Notes: generated by a model from the sequence alone, not told the origin. A DNA stretch of 64,000 nt from CAIYRG01 sp964446945 (GCA_964446945.1 CAYUQO010000020.1:15217-79216); one strand, 5' to 3'. Shown: positions 49,796-58,488, numbered from the stretch's first letter. Program-made: numbers and translations.

Positions 49796-50023
49796 ATGGA
49801 TCGCAAACAGATCATCGATCACCTGACGCTGTGCGAACGGCACATCAAGCGCGGCGAAGAGCATATCGCCGGGCAGATCGAGCTGATCGCCCGGCTTGAA
49901 GACCACGGTCACGATACGACCGAGGCCAGGCGCCTGTTAGGCGAATTCCAGCAACTGCTTGAGGTCGATCTCGCCACGCGCGACAGACTGCGCGGACAAC
50001 TCGCGCTCGAAACACAGGAATAA
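49796..50023 (+). CDS. Small helical protein, second of a pair
   Basis: 75 aa: MDRKQIIDHLTLCERHIKRG, HIAGQIELIARLEDHGHDTT, EARRLLGEFQQLLEVDLATR. Pattern known from alphaproteobacterial hypotheticals of 65-80 aa with H-I-x-x-Q-x-x-L-I-x-x-L-E-x-x-G-H-D-T. Probably a coiled-coil oligomer. It follows the first small gene by 38 bp with no terminator, so co-transcription is likely. Confidence 0.68.
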   Translation: MDRKQIIDHLTLCERHIKRGEEHIAGQIELIARLEDHGHDTTEARRLLGEFQQLLEVDLATRDRLRGQLALETQE

Positions 50024-50194
50024 ATGAACCAAGGGAATTTGCTTTTCAAAAGTGAAAAAGTATCACGCGGAGCCGCGGAGCTCGCGGAGATATTGGTGAC
50101 GTGCTCTGCACAGCATCTGATTCTCAGTCGCGGTCGCACACCGGACATCTCCGCGCCCTCCGCGTCTCCGAGTGAGATTCTTTGATAACCTGCC

Positions 50195-50761
50195 CTAATT
50201 CGCGTGCCCGTTTTTGACCGGAACATAATGCGGATTCATCCGCGTCAGCGTCTCGTTGACGAACAGCGCGCGATGCAAGGCATAACCGTTGCGGACAACG
50301 TCCTCCGGCAAACTGCCGGCATGGTACTGGCAAATGCCGCAGAGCCGGGGCTCCGCATTCAGCAGGACTTCGAGGCCACGCTCATATTCCACCAGACTGG
50401 CGAAATCCTGATCCGGACCAAATTCCCACGCCATATCGCCGGATGCCCAAAGCCCGGCATGGCCATCGGCCAGCGCCGAAACCAGCGCCTCACTCAACAA
50501 TCCGAGCATCCGTTTGGGATCGAAAGCGCCCTTGACCAGGTGGTCGCGGCCCGAACTGAGCTGCAGTTTTGCGTTTTCGATTTCGCCGTCGACATCGACC
50601 CCCTGGGCCGCCAATGACGCGCGCATACCGGTCACCATCGGCGGACTGTTCAAATAGAGGCAGCGATAATTTGCCTTCAGTCTGACGCGAATGACCGTCG
50701 CCAGCCCGGTGAGCAGATCCGAAGGATGTCCCGAGTAAATCAGGCACTGATGCCTGGGCAT
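50195..50761 (-). CDS. MEDS-domain protein, copy 1
   Basis: 188 aa. MEDS domains (methanogen/methylotroph DcmR sensory) are found as stand-alone proteins or fused to regulators. Seen: MPRHQCLIYSGHPSDLLTGL, ANYRCLYLNSPPMVTGMRAS, FDPKRMLGLLSEALVSALAD, GLWASGDMAWEFGPDQDF, SLVEYERGLEVLLNAEPRLC, ICQYHAGSLPEDVVRNGYAL. No DNA-binding part. Start ATG at 50761; a TTG 9 bp upstream is also in frame. A near-identical paralogue lies 103 bp upstream, so this is a tandem duplication. Confidence 0.82.
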   Translation of the reverse strand: MPRHQCLIYSGHPSDLLTGLATVIRVRLKANYRCLYLNSPPMVTGMRASLAAQGVDVDGEIENAKLQLSSGRDHLVKGAFDPKRMLGLLSEALVSALADGHAGLWASGDMAWEFGPDQDFASLVEYERGLEVLLNAEPRLCGICQYHAGSLPEDVVRNGYALHRALFVNETLTRMNPHYVPVKNGHAN

Positions 50762-50864
50762 GGATTCCAAGGGAGAATTCCATTCATGTCGGCGGAGCCG
50801 AATCGCGCACGAAACGCAGCAATTTTAGAGCGGCTTTGCGATTGGAGAAATGGCCGAGCCGGTT

Positions 50865-51431
50865 TTAATTCGCCAGGCCTTTTTTGTCCGGAACATAGCG
50901 GGGGTTTATCTGCGTCAGCGTCTCGTTGATGAACAAGGCGCGATGCAATGCGTAACCGTTGCGGACGACGTCCTCCGGCAATGTGTCGGCATGATACTGG
51001 CAAATGCAGCTGAGTGCGGGCTCCGCATTCAGCAACACTTCGAGGCCACGCTCATACTCCACAAGGCCGGAGAAATCCTGCACCGGACCTACTTCCCAGC
51101 CCGCATCGCCCGATCCCCAAAGCCCGGCATAGCCATCTGCCAGCGCGGAAGCCAGCCCCTCCCGCAACAAAGTAATCATCCGTTGGGGGTCGAACTGGCC
51201 GTTGACCAGGTAACTGTGGCTCGATGAGAGCTGCAGCCTTTTGCTTGCGACTTCGCGCTCGACATCCACGCCCTGAGCCGACAGGGACGCCCGAATTCCC
51301 GCCACCATCGGCGGGCTGTTCAAATACACGCAACGATAATTCGCCCGGAGTCTGAGTTGAATAACCGATGCGAGCCCGGTGAGAAGATCCGAGGGATCGC
51401 CGGAATAAACCACGCACTGGTGTCTCGGCAT
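50865..51431 (-). CDS. MEDS-domain protein, copy 2
   Basis: 188 aa from the ATG at 51431 (MPRHQCVVYSGDPSDLLTGL); a longer start at 51512 adds 27 residues. Matches copy 1 along the whole length (ANYRCVYLNSPPMVAGIRAS, GLWGSGDAGWEVGPVQDFSG, LVEYERGLEVLLNAEPALSC, ETLTQINPRYVPDKKGLAN). Differences are spread evenly, as expected for an old duplication. Conserved Cys and His positions (ICQYHA) may bind a ligand or metal (inference). Confidence 0.82.
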   Translation of the reverse strand: MPRHQCVVYSGDPSDLLTGLASVIQLRLRANYRCVYLNSPPMVAGIRASLSAQGVDVEREVASKRLQLSSSHSYLVNGQFDPQRMITLLREGLASALADGYAGLWGSGDAGWEVGPVQDFSGLVEYERGLEVLLNAEPALSCICQYHADTLPEDVVRNGYALHRALFINETLTQINPRYVPDKKGLAN

Positions 51432-51571
51432 CGAACTCAAGGGAAAGCTCCGGCGACCGGGCGAAGCATTATCCTGTATTCCACTTAAATTCGCATTACG
51501 TCTTTCGGACAATTGACATTTTTAGCCACTCAGCTTCAGGTTGCATTGCTTAATTCCGGGGAGAACCTGAA

Positions 51572-52129
51572 ATGCCCGAAGCTGCCAAAGCCGACAATGG
51601 CGTCGATGTCGATTTCCTGCTGACCGCACGCAAGGCGCTGAGCGAAACACCCGAAGCCGCCAAATTCCAGTGGCGCGCCTCATGCTCATGGATCAACGGC
51701 ACCCACAGCCGCACACTGGTGCGCGATTTCTTCGGGCTTGGCGGCGAGCAAAAGCACCGCACCGAATTCAATTTCAGCGCCGACCATCCGGAGATTTTCT
51801 CGTCCGAAGACCAGGGTCCGACGCCGGTGGAATATGTGCTGGTGGGGCTGGCGAGCTGTCTCACCGCAGGCATTGCCGCGGTCGCGCAGAATCGCGGGAT
51901 TCAGCTGCGCTCGGTCGAGGCGACGATCACCGGGTCTATGGACATCCAGGGCATCCTTGGAGTCGATCGCGACGTCCGCAATGGCTTTGACGATATCCGG
52001 GTGAAATATCACATCGACGCCGATGCGACTCCGGCTGAGATCAAAGCGCTGGTCGCACAATCGCAGAAGCGCTCTGCCGTCTTCGACATTGTCACCAACC
52101 CAACCAACGTCACCGTAGAAGTCAACTGA
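51572..52129 (+). CDS. OsmC-family protein
   Basis: 185 aa. OsmC/Ohr proteins reduce organic hydroperoxides with two Cys. The first is present in PTPVEYVLVGLASCLTAGIA (about residue 101); at the second site the usual C-P is replaced, giving QSQKRSAVFDIVTNPTN, so the resolving Cys is Ser. The member is probably a one-Cys or non-peroxidase type. Good ribosome site (GGGGAGAACC). Divergent from MEDS copy 2; repeat B4 follows. Confidence 0.85.
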   Translation: MPEAAKADNGVDVDFLLTARKALSETPEAAKFQWRASCSWINGTHSRTLVRDFFGLGGEQKHRTEFNFSADHPEIFSSEDQGPTPVEYVLVGLASCLTAGIAAVAQNRGIQLRSVEATITGSMDIQGILGVDRDVRNGFDDIRVKYHIDADATPAEIKALVAQSQKRSAVFDIVTNPTNVTVEVN

Positions 52130-52152
52130 CACCCGCGGACGCTTGCACTATC

Positions 52153-52283
52153 TGTGTCATCCCCGGCCGAGCGCGCAGCGCGAGGGGAAGGGGACCCATC
52201 TGCGCCGCGTCGGCGGCGCAATATTTCAACCCTCCCCTTGAGGGAGGGTCCAAATTCGCGCAGCGAATTTGGGGGAGGGGACA
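52153..52283. repeat. Chimera of family B left half (B4) and family A arm (S2)
   Basis: 52153-52222 is a family B left half (TGTGTCATCCCCGGCCGAGC, GGGAAGGGGACCCATCTGCG). It runs straight into a family A arm (ACCCTCCCCTTGAGGGAGGG) with stem CAAATTCGC-GCA-GCGAATTTG (52251-52271) and GGGGAGGGG. The junction shows that repeat families recombine or insert into one another. Confidence 0.8.
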
Positions 52284-53546
52284 GCGAGCGTAGCGAGCGC
52301 ATCCACGCGTAAGGCAGACTGCATCATCATCGGCGCCGGCCATGCCGGCCTCGCCATGAGCCGCTGCCTCTCCGCGCGCAGCATCGAACACGCCGTGCTC
52401 GAACGCGGCGAAGTGGGTAATTCCTGGCGCACCGAGCGCTGGGAATCGCTGCGCCTGCTCACGCCCAATTGGCAAAGCCGGCTCCCCGGCTACAATTACG
52501 ACGGCGATGATCCCGACGGCTACCGCACGGTCAAGGAAGTCGCCGGTTTCATCAGCCGTTATGCGCGCGTGATCGACGCGCCGGTCCGCGCCCACACCAC
52601 CGTCACAGCCCTCTCCGGCGACGATTCCGGCTACCGGGTGCAAACCTCTGACGGCGAATGGCGCAGCCGGGCGGTGGTGATCGCGAGCGGCGCCTGCAAT
52701 ACCGCATCGATACCGTCATTGGCAGAGGTCGTGCCACGGCAAATCCGTACACTGACGACGCTGGAATATAAAAACCCGCAACAACTGGACCCGGGCGGCG
52801 TGATGATCATCGGCGCCTCTGCTTCCGGCGTTCAGCTCGCTTATGAAATTGCACGGGCCGGGCACGACGTCATTCTCTCGGTGGGGGAGCATGTGCGCGC
52901 GCCCCGGCTCTATCGCGGGCGCGATATCCAGTGGTGGATGGATGCGAGCGGCCTCTCCGATCAGCACTACAACGACGTGGACGATATTGTCCGCGTTCGC
53001 CGCCTGCCCTCGATGCAGCTCATCGGTTCGCCGGAGAAGATAACGCTCGACCTGAATGCCTTGCGCCGGATGGGTGTGCGCCTGGTAGGCCGCCTCGCCG
53101 GCATCCGCGGATCGCGCGCGCTGTTCTCGGGCTCGTTGCGCAATCAGTGCATGCTGGCCGATCTCAAACTCACACGCCTGCTCGACACCTTCGATGCCTG
53201 GGCACGAAGTGAAGGGCGCGATGGTGAATTCGGCGATCCCGAACGCCTGCCGCCGACCGAAGTGGATGATGCACCACTGGTCGAACTCAATCTCGCCGGC
53301 GGCGCCATCCGGACGATCATCTGGGCGACTGGCTACCGTCCCGATTATTCATGGCTGCAACTGCCGATCCTCGACCGCAAGGGACAGATTCGCCACGATG
53401 GCGGCGTGACGCCCGCGCCCGGAGTTTATGTGATGGGATTGCCGTTCCTGCGCCGGCGCAAATCGGCGTTCATCGACGGCGCTGCATCCGACGCCTCCGA
53501 CCTCTCCCCCCACCTCCACGCCTTTCTCTCGCACTCCCGCGCGTAA
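52269..53546 (+). CDS. FAD-dependent monooxygenase (FMO-like) with repeat-encoded N-terminus
   Basis: 425 aa from TTG at 52269. FAD site CIIIGAGHAGLAMSRCL, WRTERWESLRLLTPNWQSRL, NADP site GGVMIIGASASGVQLAYEIA, and IIWATGYRPDYSWLQLPILD, the pattern of flavin-containing or Baeyer-Villiger-type monooxygenases. No ATG or GTG precedes the FAD motif: the frame opens at the TGA inside the family A arm, and the only standard start (TTG) lies in the arm, so the first dozen residues (MGEGTASVASAST) are repeat-derived. Insertion has probably replaced the original start. Confidence 0.85.
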   Translation: MGEGTASVASASTRKADCIIIGAGHAGLAMSRCLSARSIEHAVLERGEVGNSWRTERWESLRLLTPNWQSRLPGYNYDGDDPDGYRTVKEVAGFISRYARVIDAPVRAHTTVTALSGDDSGYRVQTSDGEWRSRAVVIASGACNTASIPSLAEVVPRQIRTLTTLEYKNPQQLDPGGVMIIGASASGVQLAYEIARAGHDVILSVGEHVRAPRLYRGRDIQWWMDASGLSDQHYNDVDDIVRVRRLPSMQLIGSPEKITLDLNALRRMGVRLVGRLAGIRGSRALFSGSLRNQCMLADLKLTRLLDTFDAWARSEGRDGEFGDPERLPPTEVDDAPLVELNLAGGAIRTIIWATGYRPDYSWLQLPILDRKGQIRHDGGVTPAPGVYVMGLPFLRRRKSAFIDGAASDASDLSPHLHAFLSHSRA

Positions 53547-53552
53547 CAATCC

Positions 53553-53698
53553 TTGTCATCCCGGGCGCGCCGCAAGGCGCGGGAAGGGAACCCATCCACC
53601 TTCGCTGCTCCGCAGCTACGGCGGACAGGTCCGCGCGCGCTTGCCTGCCGTAGCTCGGCAGAGCGAAGGCAGGTCTGCGGCGCGAAAAAATCCTTTCG
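53553..53698. repeat. Family B element (B5)
   Basis: TTGTCATCCCGGGCGCG at the left, GGGAAGGGAACCCATCCACC and CTTCGCTGCTCCGCAGCTAC inside, and CTGCGGCGCGAAAAAATCC at the right as in B1. It is followed at 53717 by D3. Confidence 0.78.
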
Positions 53699-53716
53699 CA
53701 ACAGGAAAACAGCTTG

Positions 53717-53773
53717 CGTTTTCCTCCCCCGTTTACGGGGGAGGTGTCGCGCGAATGCGCGACGGAGGGGGGA
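53717..53773. repeat. Family D palindromic element (D3)
   Basis: TTTTCCTCCCCCGTTTACGG, then GGGGGAGGTGTCGCGCGAAT and GCGCGACGGAGGGGGGAT. Internal stem TCGCGC-GAAT-GCGCGA, paired but different from D1 and D2. Confidence 0.8.
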
Positions 53774-53803
53774 TGCTCCACTATCCCAATAACAAACTCT
53801 GGA

Positions 53804-54613
53804 CTATCTCCTCCTTGGCGCAAAACTGAACGTCACGCGATCATCCATCCAGCGCGAAGAGATCGCCGCCGCCACCGAGACCACCGCCCCGAACAGCAGC
53901 GCGAAGGCTGTCCACAGGCTGATCGCACTTGCGGCTTTCCGTGCGGAATCAGCATCCTGGCGCATTTGCATCACCACCTGATTCACCCGCATTTGCGCGG
54001 CGGGGGGTGCCATTCCGGCATCGTGCGACACCATCCCGGCGAGCCGCGAATTGTCATCGGCGCTGATATTGCCGGCTTTCGCTGCGTTCGAAGCGAGGAT
54101 GTCATTCGCTTCCGCTTTATCGGCGGCTACACCCGGCGAATATTGCGCCGGACGGAACATCGCGTCGGTGTAATAGCTGGAGGAATTCGGGCGATTTGAC
54201 GTGGCGGTAATCGCCGAGCCGGCAACCAGCGACGAGAACCAGACCAGGAGCAAGCCCGCGATGACCCCAAGCGACCACATGGCAAATCCGTGTGCGGCCG
54301 CCCGGAATTCTTCTTCCTCGGTGTTTTCGGGTTCGGGTCCGATCAGCCGGCCGACCAGATAGCCGCCGACAGCAAAACCGAACACTTGCGAAGCCAGGAA
54401 ATAAATCGCGCCCAGCGTCAGGAAAGTCGTGTTGGAGCCGGTATTTACCGGCGACGTCAGGGCAAGGCCGACGCCGGCGCCAAGGGTGATCAGGAAAAAC
54501 GACACCGCCGCCGCGGAGATGGCGCCGGCGATCACGGCGCCCCAGTGAAACTCGCGAGGGTAAGCGAGAATGCTTGCGGTTTCCCGCTTCGCCGGCACGA
54601 CGACACTGGCCAT
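53804..54613 (-). CDS. Multi-pass membrane protein of unknown function
   Basis: 269 aa. Hydrophobic segments: WGAVIAGAISAAAVSFFLIT (about 25-50), FLTLGAIYFLASQVFGFAVG (70-90), MWSLGVIAGLLLVWFSSLVA (115-135) and ISLWTAFALLFGAVVSVAAA (235-255); a polar loop of about 90 residues lies between the last two. No family identified with confidence; the glycine zipper-like first helix is common in YrzE/DUF-type membrane proteins. Strong ribosome site (GGGAGGAACGTC). It stands between two repeat-filled gaps. Confidence 0.7.
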   Translation of the reverse strand: MASVVVPAKRETASILAYPREFHWGAVIAGAISAAAVSFFLITLGAGVGLALTSPVNTGSNTTFLTLGAIYFLASQVFGFAVGGYLVGRLIGPEPENTEEEEFRAAAHGFAMWSLGVIAGLLLVWFSSLVAGSAITATSNRPNSSSYYTDAMFRPAQYSPGVAADKAEANDILASNAAKAGNISADDNSRLAGMVSHDAGMAPPAAQMRVNQVVMQMRQDADSARKAASAISLWTAFALLFGAVVSVAAAISSRWMDDRVTFSFAPRRR

Positions 54614-54745
54614 GACGTTCCTCCCACGGACGGTTGTTGGGCGCTAGAACGTGCTGAATTGGCCATCGTTCCGTTTTTGCTCAAAACTTGTGCAACGCCT
54701 TGGCTGACGGAGCGTTTGCTTCCGACTCAACCGCGGACCCTCATC
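54614..54745. other. Short intergenic stretch
   Basis: Between two divergent starts. I see no convincing promoter, repeat or frame here. Confidence 0.5.
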
Positions 54746-54826
54746 ATGCGATCTGGTTGTCTCTGGCTGCTCGGCGTACCCCTTCCGATCATCATCATCC
54801 TTTGGCTGATCACCGGCCATCCGTAA
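54746..54826 (+). CDS. Tiny hydrophobic peptide
   Basis: 26 codons: a single membrane-spanning segment (GCLWLLGVPLPIIIILWLIT) with a short polar end. Similar 20-30-residue proteins with W-L-L-G-V-P-x-P-I-I-I are found in many rhizobial-type genomes, so a real gene is plausible. The ribosome site is weak and there is no partner gene. Too short for firm annotation. Confidence 0.45.
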   Translation: MRSGCLWLLGVPLPIIIILWLITGHP

Positions 54827-55145
54827 ACGGACGATAACAATCCCGCCGCCGCCCCTTTCCCGCCAAGGGGCTACTAAAAGCCGGTAAGGATCGTCCCTGC
54901 GGTAGCGGTTAATGCGCCTCTCAACCGGGCCTCCTAATTCATTGCAGGTTCGCCCCGGCACCAACCGACTTTTCACTCAGCGCCGGGTTCCAAACCTTCC
55001 TCTCCACTTGAGGGAGAGGGCGGCGCGCCCGCGTGTAACGCAGTTACGCGCGCACTGGCGCGCCGGGTGAGGGGTGCGTCCTGCCGGTGTGTAATTCACC
55101 CCGTACTGCCAAAGCTACTGATTGCAGTGAATGGTGCGCCGGACA
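54827..55145. other. 319-bp gap: unknown sequence and repeat C3
   Basis: 54827-54999 holds nothing I can name. 55000-55079 is family C copy C3 (CTTCCTCTCCACTTGAGGGA ... GCGCGCCGGGTGAGGGG), with arms CGTAACGCAGTTACG inside as a separate small palindrome. The SauUSI-like gene ends at 55146. Confidence 0.6.
55000..55079. repeat. Family C palindromic element (C3)
   Basis: Copy with the inner palindrome CGTAACGCAGTTACG in place of the C1 centre. It marks the right edge of the low-G+C restriction gene. Confidence 0.78.
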
Positions 55146-58100
55146 TCACGCCACCGCTGCGGCGAAAGCCGCAAAGATATCTCCAGGCAATGGCACCTTA
55201 AGCCGCCAAGTGACTGCCATGGGCATCTCGGACTCGTGGCTCACATATGTTGCAGGACCAAGGAAATAGAATGCCCTGTCACTGTCCTTTAGACGAGCAA
55301 ACAGCATTATGCTGGTGCCGTCTACCACGTGATTTTGATATCGACGGCCAGTCCGGCTGTCGGCGCGCGTGGTCGATTGGCTCTCCCAATGGATGAGTTC
55401 GCGACTAATCGCATAGTCACGGTATCGCGTGGTGGGCGAGAATCGGCCGCTGGTTTTGTCGAGAGTAAATATTAGAAGGTCAGTTTTTTCACCGGGTACG
55501 AATTTGACGCCCTCACGCCAGTCGGGGACGCGCGCTGCTGTCCCATCGCCATCGCCGAATGCTGCCTGAATTTCTATCCGTGTGTATCGCGCGTGAATGG
55601 TAAGGGGCACTGTCGGTCGATCGCTGAGTGGCATTCCTACGTGCTGAATTCGGGCGGGGAGCACATCCATCAGCTCCTGAAGCTCTGTGATTACTTGGGG
55701 GTGGCGTGCCACTAGATCGCAGGCATCACGGAGCGACGCTTTTGCGGCTACTGATTGACCAATAATTGATGCGATCAGCATGCGCAGATTTCGATGATTC
55801 CTTACGTCACCCTGTGACTCGATGAGGAATGGTTCGTTGCTGAGAATTCGCTTATAGCTCTCAATGCGCGCCTCATCGTCGACGTGCAACAACCGGCCAC
55901 ATGCCCTTCGCAACTCGGCTTCCGCAGGGCCTCTTTCAAGAACTTGGAGACCAGCTGCCTCGAGCATATCGGACCAGGACCGATTCGTTGCATAGACATC
56001 TTCGAGCGTTAGTCCTGATTTCTCGAGAAAGTCTGCCAGCGAGATGCGACCACGACTAGCCGTAAGCTGGCGAAGCTCTTCAACCTTCCTTGGCCAGCTA
56101 TCCGGAACAGCCTTTCGAATATTTTCGAGCACTCGTTTGGCTGCGATCCGGTCCATCTCCATGTGACAGCCCGCCGGAAGAAACGGGAATCCCTCCTGCA
56201 CTTGTTTTGAAAGTTCGCCGCGTGTTCCTCCGAAAATTGCGCCGAGCCGCCGGTCGAAGCGAAACTCCTTCCGGTGCAGCCCAACGAAATCAATCACAGT
56301 ACATGCGCCCTTGCCGTGGCGCTTCCGGAGCCCTCGGCCCAGTTGCTGAAGAAAGAGCGTGGGGCTGTCCGTAGGCCTCAGCATGATGAGCGTGTCCACT
56401 GAAGGAACATCCACGCCCTCATTGAAGATATCGACGGAGAAAACGACGTTCACCCGCCGATCTTCCAGCTCTCGCAGGGCTGCTTCGCGCTCCGGCGCAG
56501 GAGTATCCGCCCAGATGGCCTTCGCTGGTACATTGTGGTTGTTAAATACGCGCGCCATAAACCGGGCATGTTCGATGCTCACACAAAATCCCAATGCGCG
56601 TATGCGCCGCACATCATCCACCTTGCTCGCCAATGCTTGAATAACGTGACGCGCCCATGCATCATCGGCCGTGAACAGGTTGGATACACCCTGCACGTCA
56701 TATCCGCGCCCGCGGCGCCATGGGATATCACGAAAATCTAAGTAATCCGCGATGCCATAGTAGATAAACGGAACCAGCCTCTGTTGATCGATGGCATCCC
56801 AGAGTCGCAATTCCGCCGCTATGCGATTATCGAACCATTCCAGAACGGGGAGCCCATCACTGCGCTCCGGTGTCGCGGTTAGTCCGAGCAGTTCGAATGG
56901 TCGGAGGTGCTCAAGTAAGGCTCTGTAGGACGGTGCCTCTGCGTGGTGGAATTCATCAACAATCACCATGTCAAATTGCTTTGGCCCCAGATCGTTCAGG
57001 TCAACACGTTGCAAGCTCTGGATCGATGCAAAGACATGATCGAATTGCGATGGCCGGGAATCACCAGTCCACAATTCGCCAAATGCATGATTTCTGATGG
57101 CGTGGCGAAAAGTTGCTATCGACTGCTGAAGTATCTCCTTGCGATGGGCGACGAAGAGCAGCCGAGATCTCGGAAGTTTTTCACGCAACCGCGCATAATC
57201 GACAGCCGCCATGACCGTTTTACCGGTTCCGGTTGCCGAGACGAGCAGATTTCGATGATGCCCCCGCAAACGTGAAAGAGCGATTTGCTCAAGGAGCCGT
57301 TCCTGAAATGGCTCGAGCCGCAGTTCAATTGGGGAAACATATGATAGATCGTCGCGGCGCTTGCTCCGGTCGTCGAATTCAGCCTTGTCGAAATTGACAA
57401 ATTCGCTCGAATTCCAGTAGCTGTCGAACGTTGCTTCGACTTTATGGATGACTGAAGGATTTCGAGCGGCCGAAAACCGTGCATTCCACTCCAAGCCGTT
57501 AACTTGCGCTGAATGCGTGAGATTTGACGATCCGATATATGCAGTAGAGAAGCCAGACTCCCGGTAAAAAAGCCAAGCCTTTGCGTGTAACCGCGTGGTC
57601 CCTGTGTCGTATGACACGCGAATCTCTGCTCCGAGCTCACGCAGTTGTTCGAGCGCCTCGACCTCTGTCGATCCCGTATAGATCGTCGTCAGCACTCTTA
57701 GCGGGCGCCCTGCTTCACAGTGGCGCGTCAACGCACCGAGCATGGGTCTGATACCGCTACGGCGGATGAAGGCCATGATGCAATCGATGCGATCGGCGGA
57801 GGGGATTTCCTCGATAAGCTCGTGACCAACTCGGGGTTCACCGGGGGAATTGGTGAGCAGCGCTGTATCAAGCAGCGGTGTCAATGGGGCACTAATAACT
57901 TCGGGGCTACCGTCTGGCTGAACAGACAAAATTCCGGATAGGTATTGTCCAGGCGTGGAGGGCTGTTCGGATAGCAATTCCACGTCTGTTACCCGGGCGA
58001 TCCTTTCGACCAAATCCCGAGCCAGCTCAAGGGCGTCGGACACGCGCTGTTCTTCAGCAATGTCCTCGATCGCTCGTTCGACCACATGTGAGATGTGGGC

Positions 58101-58235
58101 GGCTATTCGATCTGCGACATCTGCGTAATGCAAATCGGTGTACTTAGCGCGGAGATTGGCTTCAAGCGCGCTGAGTTGCGCCTTAATTGACTCCGTCATA
58201 AGCGATTGATACAGGCCGCGCGGGAGTCGCGTCAT
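55146..58235 (-). CDS. SauUSI-like restriction enzyme: PLD nuclease + DEAD helicase + DUF3427
   Basis: 1029 aa. Parts: N-terminal helical segment; phospholipase-D nuclease at about 150-290 with the H-x-K motif RLHAKAWLFYRESGF and the strand IGSSNLTHSAQVNG; SF2 helicase at about 320-700 with Walker A LVSATGTGKTVMAAVDYARL, D-E-F-H box MVIVDEFHHAEAPSY, motif III LLGLTATPERSDG and motif VI QQLGRGLRKRHGKG; and a DUF3427 C-terminus. SauUSI of Staphylococcus aureus, a type IV enzyme that cuts modified-cytosine DNA, has this architecture. The gene has lower G+C than its neighbours (30 of 60 bases in 57001-57060 against 39 of 60 in 59221-59280). Start could also be ATG at 58199. Confidence 0.87.
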   Translation of the reverse strand: MTRLPRGLYQSLMTESIKAQLSALEANLRAKYTDLHYADVADRIAAHISHVVERAIEDIAEEQRVSDALELARDLVERIARVTDVELLSEQPSTPGQYLSGILSVQPDGSPEVISAPLTPLLDTALLTNSPGEPRVGHELIEEIPSADRIDCIMAFIRRSGIRPMLGALTRHCEAGRPLRVLTTIYTGSTEVEALEQLRELGAEIRVSYDTGTTRLHAKAWLFYRESGFSTAYIGSSNLTHSAQVNGLEWNARFSAARNPSVIHKVEATFDSYWNSSEFVNFDKAEFDDRSKRRDDLSYVSPIELRLEPFQERLLEQIALSRLRGHHRNLLVSATGTGKTVMAAVDYARLREKLPRSRLLFVAHRKEILQQSIATFRHAIRNHAFGELWTGDSRPSQFDHVFASIQSLQRVDLNDLGPKQFDMVIVDEFHHAEAPSYRALLEHLRPFELLGLTATPERSDGLPVLEWFDNRIAAELRLWDAIDQQRLVPFIYYGIADYLDFRDIPWRRGRGYDVQGVSNLFTADDAWARHVIQALASKVDDVRRIRALGFCVSIEHARFMARVFNNHNVPAKAIWADTPAPEREAALRELEDRRVNVVFSVDIFNEGVDVPSVDTLIMLRPTDSPTLFLQQLGRGLRKRHGKGACTVIDFVGLHRKEFRFDRRLGAIFGGTRGELSKQVQEGFPFLPAGCHMEMDRIAAKRVLENIRKAVPDSWPRKVEELRQLTASRGRISLADFLEKSGLTLEDVYATNRSWSDMLEAAGLQVLERGPAEAELRRACGRLLHVDDEARIESYKRILSNEPFLIESQGDVRNHRNLRMLIASIIGQSVAAKASLRDACDLVARHPQVITELQELMDVLPARIQHVGMPLSDRPTVPLTIHARYTRIEIQAAFGDGDGTAARVPDWREGVKFVPGEKTDLLIFTLDKTSGRFSPTTRYRDYAISRELIHWESQSTTRADSRTGRRYQNHVVDGTSIMLFARLKDSDRAFYFLGPATYVSHESEMPMAVTWRLKVPLPGDIFAAFAAAVA

Positions 58236-58368
58236 GAGAATCGCTGAATTTGCATTACCAACAATCGATCACGAGTGACAATTATCCCGCGCCCCTGCTG
58301 TCCGATCAGTTTACTACTGACTTGCTCGCTTACCATATGAATTTGCAGGCAAGGCGCCGGCAGCCATA

Positions 58369-58488
58369 TCAACTCGCAATGTAAATATTGGCTGTCAAAT
58401 AATTCGGTGTAACTGCTCGCGGGACTGAGTAGCCGGGGATGAACATCAGCGACTTCGGGCTGTCGGCGTAGATCGCTTCGTTCAGCAT
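58369..58488 (-). pseudogene. Fossil C-terminal fragment of the GHYE-DTLVVDT family
   Basis: A 39-codon frame (LNEAIYADSPKSLMFIPGYS ...) matches the C-terminus of copy 4 (LNEAICADSPNSLMFIPGYS, then VPRADTPDF); over the first 60 coding bases only three differ (58428-58487 against the copy 4 end). The rest of the gene is missing. The fragment lies between the amidohydrolase stop and the lower-G+C restriction gene, so it is probably the remnant of a duplication or a deletion that came with that insertion. Confidence 0.78.

Noticed and set aside
49563..50023. Toxin-antitoxin pair for the two small genes
   Set aside because: Both products are plain helical with no toxin fold or antitoxin DNA-binding motif that I can see, and the genes do not overlap.
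58236..58368. Promoter for the SauUSI-like gene
   Set aside because: TTGACA occurs on the minus strand but I could not find a credible -10 at proper spacing; not reported as a feature.
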